A stretch of DNA of 64,000 bases from Emiliania huxleyi CCMP1516. Taxonomy: Eukaryota; Haptophyta; Isochrysidales; Noelaerhabdaceae. Position numbers and translations under genes: made by a program. The notes below the pieces were generated by a model. That model was not told the origin of the DNA and made no database searches. It saw nothing but the letters and a program-made list of their open reading frames with translations. The stretch lies in contig NW_005195301.1 of the NCBI RefSeq assembly GCF_000372725.1, forward strand, positions 434,035-498,034, written 5' to 3'. Position 1 is the stretch's first letter. Each line of letters starts with the position of its first letter. This document shows, piece after piece, positions 40,333-50,843 of the stretch.

Positions 40333-41334
40333 ATGGACTCCGCCGCGCTGCGTACGATAACCCTCGACCACCGCCAGTACTTTGTCGCCGCGAGTGCCGT
40401 GCCCGGCGGCGGCGTCCAAGTCGCACTCACCGACGGCGCCGACTCCTGGAGTGGCACTCTCCCCGCGTCGGAACTGACACCACCAAACCGCATGGACGCT
40501 GCAGACTATGCGAGGCGTCTCCGTGACGGGCTGCTCGGCCGCGCATCGGCAGTGGGCGACCACCTCGAGCTCGAGTTGGTGCCGCCAAGCGAGCGCAAGC
40601 TGGTTTGGCGCGCCTCTGTGCAGCACACCGGCCCGCTGCCGCTGCGCTTCGCGCTTAGCCAGGCACGCACGGCCTCACTGCATGGCCGCGCCGCGGCGCC
40701 GCGCCGCGCCCACCTGAGCCGGCGTGGCGTGGCAGGCGATCCGGCTGCCTGCGGAAGGGTCACCCGGCGAGACAGCGCGGGCGATGGCGGCGCGTTTGGC
40801 CCGACACGTGAGCGAACTGCAGGCGGAAGTGGAGGACGGCGACGAGGCGGAGCGCCGGCTGGCGGACGAGGCGGGACAGGTCCACGCCCTGCGCGCCGGC
40901 GTCTTGTGCGCCCAAGCCGAGGCGGTTCCCGAGGCACGCCGGCGCCGACACACGGGCCTGTTGCCTCGGCCCCCTCGCAGCCGAGTCCCTCGACGCTCGC
41001 GCAGGCGCGAAAAGCCATGATGGAAGCACTCAACCGCATTAAGTTGCGCTGCTCGCGGCTCGATGCCGCGCTCGAGCGATACGAGCGCGGCGGCGACTCA
41101 TTTGGAGCGCTCTCCGAGGCCGAGGGGAGTCCCTCCGAGAGTGACCACGAGTCGGGAGGCGGCGCCGCGAGAAGGGAGGGGGTGCGGGGCGGCGGCGCGG
41201 GCAGCCTCAAGCGCCCCGCCTGCACCGGCCAGACCAGCAATAAGCGGCCCGCTACACTTGCAAACGAGACGGCCGCGGCAGCAGCACGACCAGCAGACCT
41301 TGCCATGAGCGAGTCTCTCGCAGACATGCTATGA
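40333..41334 (+). CDS. XRCC4: DNA double-strand-break repair protein XRCC4
   Basis: Three exons (40333-40662, 40736-40933, 41005-41334) make 858 nt, 285 residues. The N-terminal head domain reads QYFVAASAVPGGGVQVALTD, then GADSWSGTLPASELTPPNRM, matching the vertebrate YFLQVSW...LTDGHSAWTGTVSESEI block. YARRLRDGLLG and the strand KLVWRASV follow. The second exon is a long coiled-coil stalk (RHVSELQAEVEDGDEAERRL), ending in the third exon at ALNRIKLRCSRLDAALERYE, which corresponds to the DNA-ligase-IV-binding/tetramer region. The C-terminus is acidic then basic and disordered, like the CK2-target tail of the family. XRCC4 scaffolds ligase IV in nuclear non-homologous end joining. Both introns have GC donors (CAG|GCACGC and GAG|GCACGC) with GC after each acceptor. 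Confidence 0.88.
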   Translation: MDSAALRTITLDHRQYFVAASAVPGGGVQVALTDGADSWSGTLPASELTPPNRMDAADYARRLRDGLLGRASAVGDHLELELVPPSERKLVWRASVQHTGPLPLRFALSQARTASLHGRAAAPRRAHLSRRGVAGDPAACGRVTRRDSAGDGGAFGPTRERTAGGSGGRRRGGAPAGGRGGTGPRPARRRLVRPSRGGSRGTPAPTHGPVASAPSQPSPSTLAQARKAMMEALNRIKLRCSRLDAALERYERGGDSFGALSEAEGSPSESDHESGGGAARREGVRGGGAGSLKRPACTGQTSNKRPATLANETAAAAARPADLAMSESLADML

Positions 41335-41587
41335 GACATCGCTCTGAAATCGCGTTCGCGAGTAGGTGTAGACTAGATGTGCGTTTCAAAGAGGCTTTCA
41401 AGCAGGCGATCGTCGGTGTGAGGTGTGTGTGGACGACACACACGGTCTAGCCGAGCAGGGTAGCACACGGTGGCTCTCCCCTCTCCGGCTCCCAGGGGGC
41501 CCGGGGGGCTGGTGAGTGTGGCGCTCCCCGGCATGAACGACACAAATCGGCACCGGATTCACGCGCTCTCAAGCAGCCCCCGCCTCT

Positions 41588-42343
41588 CTACTGCTTGGGC
41601 GGCTCGGCGATCCCCAGCTCCTTGTAGAGCTCGGCCATGCGCTGTTGCATGTAGGCGCCCGACTTTGCGTGCGCCTGTGGGGACAAAAGTCCAAACCGGG
41701 CGTCTCAGATTCGAGTGGGGCCAGGCCGGGCACAGCCAAGTCTCACGCCTGCTTCATCGCGGCCGCCACCTCCGCCGAAACCGCCTCGGCGCCCTTGGCC
41801 ACCATTTCATCGCTCACCTTGACGTCCAGGGGCACCTGATATTCAAGCCCAATGGTGGCGTCTAAGCGGTGCTGCCTCGCAACCTCGCCCCCCATCCCTC
41901 CCTGGCTTCCTGCATCGCCGTGATTTTGACGAGGATCGCACCCTCGTTCGTGGCAACCTCCACCTCGGTCTGACCCAGCTCCTCCTGAAGCGCTTGGATC
42001 TTTTGGCCAAGCGCCGCGTACTTCTTCATGTTTTCAGGGTTGAACATGTCCTTGGCGGCCTTCATCTGCGAGCCGGTGAGTGATTGGTCGCTGGACTATC
42101 CTCAGGGCTTGCCGGCGAGCGGATCCACACGGCGGCGCACACCTGCTCCATGAAACCTCCCATCCCGCCCTCGCCGTCCGGCTTGCCCCCTGCGCCCCCA
42201 AACATCATGCGGCAGCAGCTGCTGGACGACGCGCTGCTCGCAGCGGCGCCAGCTGGCAGCCGCAGACCCGCGGCGGGCAGGCGGAACGCGTCGCACGACA
42301 GGCAGAAGGAGGCGAGCAGCACGACGAGATCGCGGGGCGTCAT
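41588..42343 (-). CDS. Plastid-targeted YbaB/EbfC-family nucleoid protein
   Basis: Four exons (42143-42343, 41907-42065, 41749-41835, 41588-41674) give 177 residues. The first exon is a bipartite plastid leader: a signal peptide, MTPRDLVVLLASFCLSCDA, then a Phe-initial transit peptide, FRLPAAGLRLPAGAA. The mature part begins MMFGGAGG and reads DMFNPENMKKYAALGQKIQA, then LQEELGQTEVEVATNEGAIL, VKITAMQE, VPLDVKVSDEMVAKGAEAVS and QQRMAELYKELGIAEPPKQ. This is the complete tweezer-like YbaB fold that binds DNA as a dimer in bacterial and chloroplast nucleoids. Three introns are phase 0. The last two use GC donors (GAA|GCCAGG and CAG|GCGTGA). Confidence 0.92.
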
Positions 42344-42345
42344 CG

Positions 42346-42440
42346 TGTGCGGCAGTATTGGAGAAAACGGTGCGCGACCCAGCGACGCGTGCCGGCGAGG
42401 CCGATTTTCTTAAACGGTCTTATAAGAAGCGGCCCCCGGG
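42346..42440 (+). repeat. Dispersed repeat family G, copy 1, in the YbaB promoter
   Basis: CGGCAGTATTGGAGAAAACG, then a CCCAGCGACGCGTGC block and GCCGATTTTCTYAA-YCGGTC, are shared with 52467-52565. It starts within a few bases of the YbaB start codon on the opposite strand, so it forms that gene's immediate upstream sequence. Confidence 0.8.
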
Positions 42441-42450
42441 AGCGTGGAAT

Positions 42451-42640
42451 AGGACCGCCGCAAGCGGCGTGGCGTGGAGCGGTTGAGCGTCCCTCCGGGG
42501 GCCCCTCTGCGCCGGGGAGGCGTTGTTGGCGGCTAGGACGCAAGCGTCCGTCGCCGTTTTCAAACTCGGGGCCCACTCCGCTACGCTCCGACCCGAATTT
42601 GGAGGGCCATGAAATTTAAGGTGTTGCTGCGCAAAAGGGG
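42451..42640 (+). repeat. Dispersed repeat family B, copy 3
   Basis: It matches 11229-11412 in the same orientation over its whole length, with a few substitutions and a short insertion (ATGAAATTTAAG) near the 3' end. That insertion resembles the ACCTTAAACTTTTC spacing of the reversed copy at 17298. Confidence 0.88.
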
Positions 42641-42749
42641 TGGCGCGCGGGCGCGCGCGGCGGCGGGCGCCGAGCGCGGAGCGGCGAACAAAATGACGTC
42701 GGAAAGCTTTGCATCAAGTGTAAAAACTAGGCGCCCGCCCTAACTCGCA

Positions 42750-43040
42750 CTCATCTGGGTGACGGACAATTCATTGGATGAGCATCAGCGAGCAGAGGTG
42801 CGTGGGCTGAATCTAGATCGCACGCCGTGGCATATGACTTGGGTGGGCGTGCGACCGCAGCGCGCCCGCCGTCAGCTCGACGGGGCGCGCGTGTCAGCTA
42901 GAAGTTTGCCAGTAGAGCTATCCTGGTCTTTCCGAAGACGCGCCTCGCGCCACGGTTGCCAGCCGTGCCTCCGCGAGAGTCGCCGGCCCCTTCGAGCCGT
43001 CCCGTCGGCACTGTCCCTGAGTGCGTCCCGCCTTGGCGGA
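42750..43040 (+). repeat. Dispersed repeat family H, left copy of an inverted pair
   Basis: GACAATTCATTGGATGAGYRT, GAGCAGAGGTGCGTGGGCT, GCAGCGCGCCCGCCG and TTCGAGCCGTCCCGTCGGCA are found reverse-complemented at 46590-46880. The two copies are clearly diverged and enclose about 3.5 kb that includes the L10a gene. Confidence 0.75.
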
Positions 43041-43164
43041 ACGCATTCGGCGAGGACAGTCCTGCCGGCGGGAACGTGTCGCGCGCCGGCGACGATTGCG
43101 GCGTGGTGGTTGCGTGTATGAAGCGAAGATGGCAAGACCACCGCCCTGCATCGCAGCGGGGAAG

Positions 43165-43845
43165 ATGAGGCAGACTCCCTAGGGTGGGCGACGGCTAGCG
43201 CACCACACACCTCTCCTTAAAATCCCTGTGTGGTGGCGGCGTGCCGTCCTCCCATCCCTCCCTTGGGTTGTCTGTTTTCTTTCTTTCTTTAGATGAGAGG
43301 ACGAACCAGTGGGAATCCAGTTGTCAGATGTCACGATGCACCCGAAGGGGACCCCAGCGCCGGCATCATCCGTAGTGCGTAGAGGCACGAGTGTTCGAAG
43401 AGAGAGTGGACCTGAGCAACGACATGACTTGGAGGCAAGATCGGAGTGGGAGTCAGAAATGTGGTCCTTGCGCGAGGGGAGCTCGATAGACTCGAGGGGC
43501 CAGGATACGCCGCGAGGAGGACGGAGTTGCGCCGAAAGGCAAAAGAAACCGCGAGAACAAGGGACCGGCAGGCGGCGGCGTCGCAGGACGAGGCAGAAGA
43601 GAACGACGCGACAGAAGAAGAAGCGACAAGGGAAAGAACGACGAGAGTGGGACGACCGCGAGGTGGCATGAAGGTTGCAGCGAGAAGCGGCGAGAGACTG
43701 CGAAGAGAGATAGGAAGAGGCAGACTCCCTAGGGTGGGCGACGGCTAGCACATCATCACACCTCTCCTTAAAATCCCTGTGTGGTGGCGGCGTGCCGTCC
43801 TCCCATCCCTCCCTTGGGTTGTCTGTTTTCTTTCTTTCTTTCTTT
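43165..43845 (+). repeat. Element with ~120-bp direct repeats (43165-43290 and 43720-43850)
   Basis: Both repeats run GAGGCAGACTCCCTAGGGTG, GGCGACGGCTAGC, CACCTCTCCTTAAAATCCCT, GTGTGGTGGCGGCGTGCCGT, CCTCCCATCCCTCCCTTGGG and a TTTCTTTCTTTCTTT end. About 430 bp of unique purine-rich sequence lies between. Fragments of that interior (CGCGAGGAGGRCGGAGTTGC and GCCGAAAGGC) recur at 53329-53360 beside another TTTCTTTCT-type block. It is an unclassified mobile or satellite-like element. Confidence 0.7.
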
Positions 43846-43889
43846 GTGCCTGTGATAGTACTAGCACGCGCCAGTTCGCACCTGTGTCG

Positions 43890-43975
43890 AGCCTTGGAGC
43901 ACTTTTGGAGCACTTGGAGTGCAGTTATCAGCCTCACATCCAGGGCCGGGGAGCTGAGAAGCGCACCCAGCCTGT
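43890..43975 (+). repeat. Dispersed repeat family A, copy 4 (5' part only)
   Basis: The GGAGCACTT units to GAGAAGCGCACCCAGC are present; the remainder of the family is missing. It directly follows the 43165-43845 element. Confidence 0.85.
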
Positions 43976-44259
43976 CTGCTGTGAGAGAGAGTTGTTTAAA
44001 TTCTTTGTGCGACAAAAAGAATTTTACGAGAAAACAATTCAAAATTCACAGCCACAGTTCGAAACGACAAAAGAATTATGTTCGGCAAGAATTATTGATA
44101 TTTTGCCGGTTTCCTCGGTTTCGCCTCAGATTTTGCAGACCGGAAACGCAAAGTGCGGGGACCCTCTCGACCGCGAGGTAGTTGGCATGATGGAGCACCG
44201 GGGGGGGCGGGGGGAGGAGGGCGGCCCATCGAGGGGAGGGGGGGGGGAGGGCATTCTTC

Positions 44260-44448
44260 ATGGAGTCGGAGGAGGAGCAGTTCACCTTCGAGGAGTTCTA
44301 CTGCACGCTGCCCCCGTGGGCGCGCGGCCGGCAGAAGGAGGTGCTGGCCGCGCTCAAGCGGCTCGTCAACGGCTACAGTGTGTCGCCGGCGAAGCTAATC
44401 ATGGACGACGACGACGACCAGAGCGTGGACATGGACGAGCTCGTGTAG
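44260..44448 (+). CDS. Small acidic hypothetical protein
   Basis: A 62-codon frame starts ATG GAG TCG GAG. It reads MESEEEQFTFEEFYCTLPPW, then ARGRQKEVLAALKRLVNGYS, then VSPAKLIMDDDDDQSVDMDE and LV. The acidic ends and a central basic helix look protein-like and differ from the low-complexity frames nearby, but no family is recognised. It may be the last exon of a longer gene, although no clear upstream exon is visible before the family F-like sequence at 44090-44160. Confidence 0.4.
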   Translation: MESEEEQFTFEEFYCTLPPWARGRQKEVLAALKRLVNGYSVSPAKLIMDDDDDQSVDMDELV

Positions 44449-45315
44449 TCGTGTTCCGACCCAATCCTGAGCGCGGTCTCGAGCTCAGCAACTCGGACGA
44501 CGTCACGAGGAGTGATTAGACGGGGAGAGGTCGCTTGGTGTCTCTAGTACTTCGAGATACTAATTTATTCACAGCTGCGGCGAGCGTGTGCGGTGTGACC
44601 CTCGAGCCAACCCGACCGACCCCCCCCCTCGGTCTGCGCTCCGACCGACCGGACCCCCCCTTCGGTTTGCGGTCTTCCGCGGCCGCCGACCGGACCCCCC
44701 CTGCGGTCGGTCGGTCTGCGCTGGGCTCAAACCGCGAAGTCGGCCTGTTCACTACAAGATGACGCTCGTATTAGTTCACGCCGAAAAGTACGTCTAACGC
44801 CTCCTGCTAGCTGGGGCACGCTCCCACGCGGCTGGGGGCCGCTCTCCAGCTCGATTAGGGCGCTTTTCACGCGATGTTACGGAATTACGGATTGGAGGGG
44901 GGTGGCGGCACATAGGGGGAGGGGGAGACGCGCATCTACGAATCAAGCGTGGTGATCTGGTGACTGGGTGTGCCGGCCCGGGGCCCGTCCCCGCGCTCGA
45001 GCCGGCCCGGCGCCGCCTGGGCGCTGCCGCTGTGTGTGTGTGTATATGGGGGGGGGGGGGGGGGGGGGGGCTATCTCTCGACTCTCGGACGCGCCAGTCC
45101 GCGCGCACAGTCCCACCGGGGGAAGTTTTTGCATCTGCCCTTCCCCCGGCCGCGCCCTCCCGCGCCGCCCCGTGCAGCCGCGGGACACTCCCGCCGAGGC
45201 CCGAGCGAGAGCCGCAGAGTGCTCGAGTCCTCCGAGAGAGTCCCAGTCCGCCCCGCCGTTTTCGCAAACGATTATTTACGTACCGTGTGGGTCACTAACT
45301 CTCCACCTCTTCTAA
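44449..45315. other. Spacer with T-arm-less GGACCCCCC repeats and G runs
   Basis: At 44600-44720 the phrase CGACCGGACCCCCCC(C/T)(G/T)CGGT recurs three times in variant form. A run of more than 20 Gs lies at 45049-45070. There is no supported gene. The 45100-45300 part is the 3' flank of the L10a gene. Confidence 0.5.
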
Positions 45316-46314
45316 CTAGTACAACCGGACCGGCTTGCCCATGGTCGACTTGATGTAGAGCACCTTGATATTCTGCCAGTTCTTCTTGAGCAGCGAGACG
45401 AGGAAGTTGATGGAGAGCTTCAGGTTATCCACAATCTCCGACTCTGACATCCCACAGTGGCCGACGGCGACGTTGAGGCAGAGCACCTTCTTGAGCTGGA
45501 ACTTGATGGTGGCCTTGATCTCGTCAACCTTGTTGGAGAGGTCCTCCTGCTGCTGCACCAGGGTGGGGAACTTGCCCGCCTTGTTCAGGCCGGGGCCGAG
45601 CAGCCGCGGGATCTGCTTGATGAGCGACTCGGAAGCGAGGAACGCGTGGTACTTTTTGGCTGCGGAGCAGGGAGGCAAGGGAGGCGGCGGAAGCTGAGTG
45701 AGGGCGGCAGCCGAGTGACTCACAGGCGAGGGGGGTATGTGGGTTGTGGGGGTGGAGGCGTTGGGCCGGGTGGATGGGCCGGGGGCGTCGGAGGGTGGGT
45801 GGGTGCGACTCTGCGCCGGCCGCCAACTGGCCCTCCACAGTGGGTCGCCCAGTTGATGAATGGGGCGAGGAAGAGGGCAGGCGGCTGGGGCCACGCGCAC
45901 CAAACTTCTTGATGAGCTTCTTGTTTTTGTTGAAGTTCTTGAGGCCGTCCGCATTCTTGTGATCCAGGCCGAGCGAACCAGCCTGCGCGCGGGCCGGTGC
46001 GGTGGTGGGGTGGTTTGGGGCGGGGGTCGTTGCGCGCAATAGCGCGGGGGAAGTGGCGCGGCGGTGCAGCACGCGCATCCCGCGCACGCCTTTTCGCAGT
46101 GAAAGGCATCGCCAAGCACGCAGACGCGCATCTTGGGGCGCGGGATGTGCGGCAGCTTGATGTTGCCCGCGAAGCGCTTGTCCTTTTGCGGGTCGTAGTT
46201 CTTGAGGCCAATCTGCAGCTCGATCGTCTCGAGAAACTCGCGCTTCTTCTCCTCGGAGCCCTCCAGGACTTGCTGGATGCAGGAGCGCAGGTGGGCGTTC
46301 GCGATCTTCGCCAT
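45316..46314 (-). CDS. RPL10A: 60S ribosomal protein L10a (uL1)
   Basis: Three exons (46090-46314, 45901-45982, 45316-45659) make 216 residues, against 217 in human L10a. The sequence follows the family along its length: [122 protein letters not shown] and the invariant end [20 protein letters not shown]. It forms the L1 stalk at the ribosomal E site. Intron 1 uses a GC donor (AAG|GCGTGC) and the exon resumes with GC. Intron 2 uses GTGCGC. These joins are among the most secure in the window because the protein is so conserved. Confidence 0.97.
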   Translation of the reverse strand: MAKIANAHLRSCIQQVLEGSEEKKREFLETIELQIGLKNYDPQKDKRFAGNIKLPHIPRPKMRVCVLGDAFHCEKACAGCACCTAAPLPPRYCAQRPPPQTTPPPHRPARRLVRSAWITRMRTASRTSTKTRSSSRSLVRVAPAACPLPRPIHQLGDPLWRASWRPAQSRTHPPSDAPGPSTRPNASTPTTHIPPSPVSHSAAALTQLPPPPLPPCSAAKKYHAFLASESLIKQIPRLLGPGLNKAGKFPTLVQQQEDLSNKVDEIKATIKFQLKKVLCLNVAVGHCGMSESEIVDNLKLSINFLVSLLKKNWQNIKVLYIKSTMGKPVRLY

Positions 46315-46589
46315 GCTGCCGGTAGCCCTGGAGGTGCGGGGGCAGCGCGGGATCAGGACGGCGGGCGAGGGGTGCCGCCCAGTCGTCTGGGACTTACGCG
46401 GCGCTCAGGCCTCCCCCTCGGCGCGCCGTCCGGGCGGGGGCGGGGCGCCGCTCCCATGCCCTCGGAGCGGCGACCGTGCCGCAGATTGGGATGCGTGGGC
46501 GGGCGCGGCCGGGTAGGGGAGGGAGCGGCTAGGGCGTGCCTCACACCACGCGCACGGGTCTGCGAGTTTTTTTCTTCTTTGCCTGTGTA

Positions 46590-46880
46590 GAGGAAGTAAG
46601 CCGTCGATGTGCACTCAGGGACGGTGCCGACGGGACGCGGCTCGAAGGGGTGGCTCCGCAGCGCGGCTGGCACTCGTCGCAGAGGCCTCACCTTCGAAAA
46701 GTCGGGCATGGCTCCACCCGCAACTTTCTCGCTAACACGCGCGCACCGCCGAGCCTGCGGCGGGCGCGCTGCGGCCGCACGTCTAACTTCGTCATAGTGC
46801 CACGACGTGCGGCCTAGATTTAGCCCACGCGCCTCTGCTCGCAAACACTCACCCATTGAATTGTCACTGCCCGTGAGTGC
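46590..46880 (-). repeat. Dispersed repeat family H, right copy of the inverted pair
   Basis: This is the reverse-orientation partner of 42750-43040. It lies in the region 5' of the L10a gene, which starts at 46314, and ends at CTGACAATTCA-type sequence near 46865. The 46315-46589 stretch between contains only 5' flank. Confidence 0.75.
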
Positions 46881-47477
46881 GAGATAGGGCTAGCAGTAGG
46901 CAGCTAGCCTCTGAGGAGGGCGTCCATAGACACCTCACAAGACCCCACACACGGTCTCGTCCGTGCCTCGCCGGCCGGCGAGATTGCTAGAGGCGGAGCG
47001 GTCTGCTCTAGTCTCACATGTTACTTCTAGTCGTCTGTTGTTTGTTGTGCCCTTGTTTGTTCTCTTGGCACCTTGGAGTGCTGGGGGGGGGCGACAGGGA
47101 GGATGTGGCCTTGAGTTATGTGTACGCCAACTCAGGGTGTGTGGCAGCCAGCTGGCTGTGTGTCTTGTGAGCCTGTTTGTGTCTGTGTGTCGCTCGTGCG
47201 TGTCGTCATCATCTGTCTAGCCGTCTAGCGTCCACCCATACCGCGTTGGTGTCCAGTCCGAGCCTGGCTGTTCTTCACCTTTCTACCTACCTACCTACCG
47301 GTCGAGAGGTGTGCTGTGAGAGAGGCTTGTATTAAAAGAATTCTTTTCTTGCGGTTGAGATTAGGGGAAATAACTGCGAGCGGCTGCAACCTCGCCCTCC
47401 TCCACCGCCGACCGCAGACAGAAAGCTGTTTGACCCGAGGACGCCGGCGGTGCTGCCGGAGGAGCGCCTCGCGCCCT

Positions 47478-47640
47478 TCTTGAGCACTTGAGCACTGGAT
47501 AGATAGGATCGATTCCGCATGGTACGGGACCCCTCGATCGTCTCGCCCTCCCTCGCTGGTGTGTTCATTGGGTGGGGTCATAACAAACACGGTACAGGAT
47601 CGAGGTGCACGCTGCTGGAGCAGTGTCGTCCCCCCTCTCG
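47478..47640 (+). repeat. Dispersed repeat family F, copy 1
   Basis: GAGCACTTGAGCACTGGATA, GGTCGATTCCGCATGGTACG, GGACCCCTCGATCGTCTCGC, GGGGTCATAACAAACACGGT and GTGTCGTCCCCCCTCTC are shared with 49675-49840 and 50065-50225. A short piece is at 52687-52733. A related GTATTAAAAGAATTCTTTTC patch precedes this copy. Confidence 0.88.
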
Positions 47641-48260
47641 CCCTTCTCCTTGAGCTCGGGGAGGGTGCTAGTATGACGTGATTGATGAGCCCGATCGATC
47701 GTGCGTCGTAGGCTCTAGCGTAAAGTTAGCCCCGTAAGCGCCGCGGGCCTCTCTAGGGGCCTCTGCAGTCGTTTGTTTGACGCCCGTGCTCAGAAGGAGA
47801 GAACGGCCCCAGCTTCGGCTGAGTGAGTGAGGGCTGACAAGCTGCCGAGCCCAAATAAATCACTGTGAGAGTCGTGTTTTCTTGTTGGTTTTCAAAAATC
47901 TCTCTCAGACTGGACAAACAAAAACGCATGAGCGAAACCTGTCAGAGATGGCTGACTATACTTTTCCTCTCGCACCCGTCTCTTTTCCTTTCCTTTTTTC
48001 TCTAACAGCACCCTCTCTTTTCCTCTCTATTTTCCCGGGGAAACCATCAACTTTTCCGGGCTCTGAGCCGAGTCTGAGGCTGGTTTGGGCCCAAAATCAG
48101 CCAAAATTAACGGCAAAATACCGGGTATTTTGCGGGTATACCTGGAAACCCGGCTCCCGGGTATATACCTGAAAAATACCCGGTAATGTGGTATGTTGCC
48201 GGTTTCCTCGATTTTGCCTCAGATTTTGCCCCAGAGACGCAGACCAGCTCTCAGACTCAG

Positions 48261-48547
48261 AGACTATGGAGAGTTCACGTCATGACGGTTAAAACGGCTG
48301 TTAACCGTCATGACGTGGTCAACATGTCATGACAGCGGCTGCGAAACGACAGCAGCAACGACGGCAGCAACGACAGCTGGTGACAGCTGGTGACAGCTGG
48401 TGACAGCTGGTGACAGCTGGTGACAGCCAGCTGCCAAGGAGGAGTGAAAGGCACCAGGAACAGTGACAGCCATAGTGACAGTGACAGTGAAGCCAGTTAA
48501 TGCCAACGACAGGCGGTGACAATGTCAGCGCGGGGCCCCGCGAGTGA

Positions 48548-48598
<51 letters not shown>

Positions 48599-49445
48599 CG
48601 AGGCAGCGCCACAGGCACAGCCGTGAGGCAGCCATAGCCCTCGTGAACGAACTTGAGCTTATTCCAGCCATAGTCATCGTCTACGATCCACATGCAGACT
48701 GCCGGTGACAGCATGCACCTTGAGAGGTTCAACCCGAGGTGTGTTGCTCAATGCTCTGCGCGTTTGCTTGTGATCGTGATTTCAAGGTCCCAATCCTCGC
48801 GGCTGAGGATTGACACCGTTCGCTCGCGTGAGATTTTTGAGCGGCAGATGAACCAGCGCTGGAGCCCATCACGGCACATGCTGGAGGAAGGAGGGCAAGG
48901 GTTTTGCAGATTCTCCGACTCACGCCCGCTGCTGCTGACCGTGCGTGGCTACTGTTGAGAGGGTTTCTCATGTGGCGTCGGGCGTGCGAGTGAGCGGTCT
49001 CGCGCGCATGCATCTATATCTTGAGTGTCCTGTCTCTCTCGCTAGTGGCACCACACACTGTCCTGCGGGGGTGCTCATGACAGCAGCAATGACAGCAGCA
49101 ATGACAGCAGCAATGACAGCAGCAATGACAGCAGCAATGACAGCACAGCAGCAGCAACGACAGCGATGACAGCAGCAATGACAGCAGGAATGACAGCTGC
49201 GCAATTACAGCAGCAGTGACAGTTGGACCGTCGGGGATGGTTACGACAGCAGCAACGACAGCAGCAACGACAGCAGCAACGACAGCTGGTGACAGCTGGT
49301 GACAGCTGGTGACAGCTGGTGACAGCTGGTGACAGGTAGGTGTCACTGTCGCTGTCGTTTGCTGTATGACAGCTGGCAGCTGTCATGACAGCGGCTAACC
49401 GTCATGACAGCGGCTAACCGTCATGACGTGAACTCTCCATAGTCT
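48261..49445. mobile_element. Non-autonomous DNA transposon with 31-bp terminal inverted repeats and a CTCAG target duplication
   Basis: The first 31 bases (AGACTATGGAGAGTTCACG onward to GGTTA, 48261-48291) are the exact reverse complement of the last 31 (49415-49445). Immediately outside lie CTCAG (48256-48260) and CTCAG (49446-49450), a perfect 5-bp target site duplication. Subterminal copies of the TGACGGTTA motif form a further small hairpin on the left. The interior is mostly GACAGC- and GGTGACAGCT-type minisatellites (48325-48430, 48543-48600, 49078-49340) around a ~450-bp unique core (48600-49050) with only a short, unassigned open frame. It carries no recognisable transposase. The superfamily is not assigned. 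Confidence 0.85.
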
Positions 49446-49674
49446 CTCAGGGAAACTCGCGAGTCGGAACGCGAGTTTCCAGAATGGAGAGCACCAAAAT
49501 CCCAAACACCCTATGTTTTCCCTTGAAATTTCCGGAAACGCAAAGTGCTGGGGGCCCTCTGTTTTCCTTTTTGCCGGAAAACATATGTATATGCAGGCCA
49601 AGTCAGAGTCCACCCCCGGGTATGTTCGTAAGAGCCAGCGTTTCCAAATTCGAGTAGGTAGGGGGTTATCTTGA

Positions 49675-49840
49675 CACTTGAGCACTTGAGCACTGGATAG
49701 GGTCGATTCCGCATGGTACGGGACCCCTCGATCGTCTCGCCCTCCCTCGCTGGTGTGTTCATTCGGGGGGGGGTCATAACAAACACGGTACAGGATCGAG
49801 GTGCACGCTCTGCTGGAGCAGTGTCGTCCCCCCTCTCCAT
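49675..49840 (+). repeat. Dispersed repeat family F, copy 2
   Basis: It has the same blocks as copy 1. The sequence continues past the shared core with GGCGGTGTGACCGAYCGAGC and AGCTACAAGARGARCTTGTTC, which copy 3 also has but copy 1 does not, so copies 2 and 3 are closer to each other. Confidence 0.88.
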
Positions 49841-50064
49841 CATCTCACTGTGAGACGTCGGCGGTGATGGCGGTGTGACCGACCGAGCTACAAGAGGAAC
49901 TTGTTCTGCAGGATCCGGGATAGTCAGACGCACTACACTGGGCCTGAGACCGCCCACGACGTTTCCCTTCGTCTCGGGTCTGTGTGGGTTCGAACCACTC
50001 CGGAATGGGCAGGCCCATCGATTGAATCATTGTTTTTCCACCTGTGGAGAGAGAGAAAGGGCCA

Positions 50065-50300
50065 TCTTGAGCACTTGAGCACTTGATAGGGTCGATTCCG
50101 CATGGTACGGGACCCCTCGATCGTCTCGCCCACCCTCACTGGTGTGCTCATGGGGGGGGGTCATAACAAACACGGTACAGGATCGAGGTGCACGCTGCCG
50201 AAGCAGTGTCGTCCCCCCTCTCCCCGACGGCGATGGCGGTGTGACCGATCGAGCTACAAGAAGAGCTTGTTCAGCAGAATCCGGACCGTCGGATGCACTA
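50065..50300 (+). repeat. Dispersed repeat family F, copy 3
   Basis: It includes the full shared core and the extension with the AGCTACAAGAAGAGCTTGTT block and AGCAGAATCCGGA. It ends in a short TATATAGGGC motif. Confidence 0.85.
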
Positions 50301-50843
50301 TATAGGGCCGTCTGATTTAATTGTGAAAATTCCTGTTGTGCAAGAGCGGAGAGAGGGCTCGGACGGGGCGCGTGGCGGGAGAGGGCAGGGAATGGGCGAG
50401 GGGGGCGGGAGGGGGGCTCAGCCGTGCAAAAAGCATCAATTAATAATAATAATAATGAAGAAATATTGCTCGGCCGTCCATGGAGTCCGTCTCGATCTGG
50501 AGGAGACCTAGGAGGAGACGGCACGTTCACATTGTCGTAACCGAAGAGGATGTTGACCTTTAGCTCTCGGGGTTATCTAGCTTGGTTGGATGGATGGAGA
50601 AAGAAAGGAAGGAAGGGGAGAGCGAGCGAGGTGTGTTCTCTAGGCCCCTCCCTAGTTAGTACTGGGAGAAAAGCAGAATTCAATTTTACAACGAAACTCC
50701 CTCGCACAACATTGGGCACGGGACTGGCGCGCAAAGCAGAAAAGGGAGGAGACGTGGTTCACCGGGGTGGGACGTTGAGAATCCGGCTCATCCGGCGACT
50801 TCGACGGACGTAAAAGGGGCAAGTTTGGGCCGCCCCGAACAAA

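Noticed and set aside
48692-48958. 88-codon frame inside the TIR element as a transposase remnant
   Set aside because: No DDE/D or zinc-finger motif is visible and the length is far too short; left unassigned.
49855-50020. tRNA-like GGGTTCGAACCAC sequence
   Set aside because: The putative T arm has only four pairs, the flanking bases cannot form a seven-pair acceptor stem with a D arm at proper spacing, and the segment is part of repeat family F.
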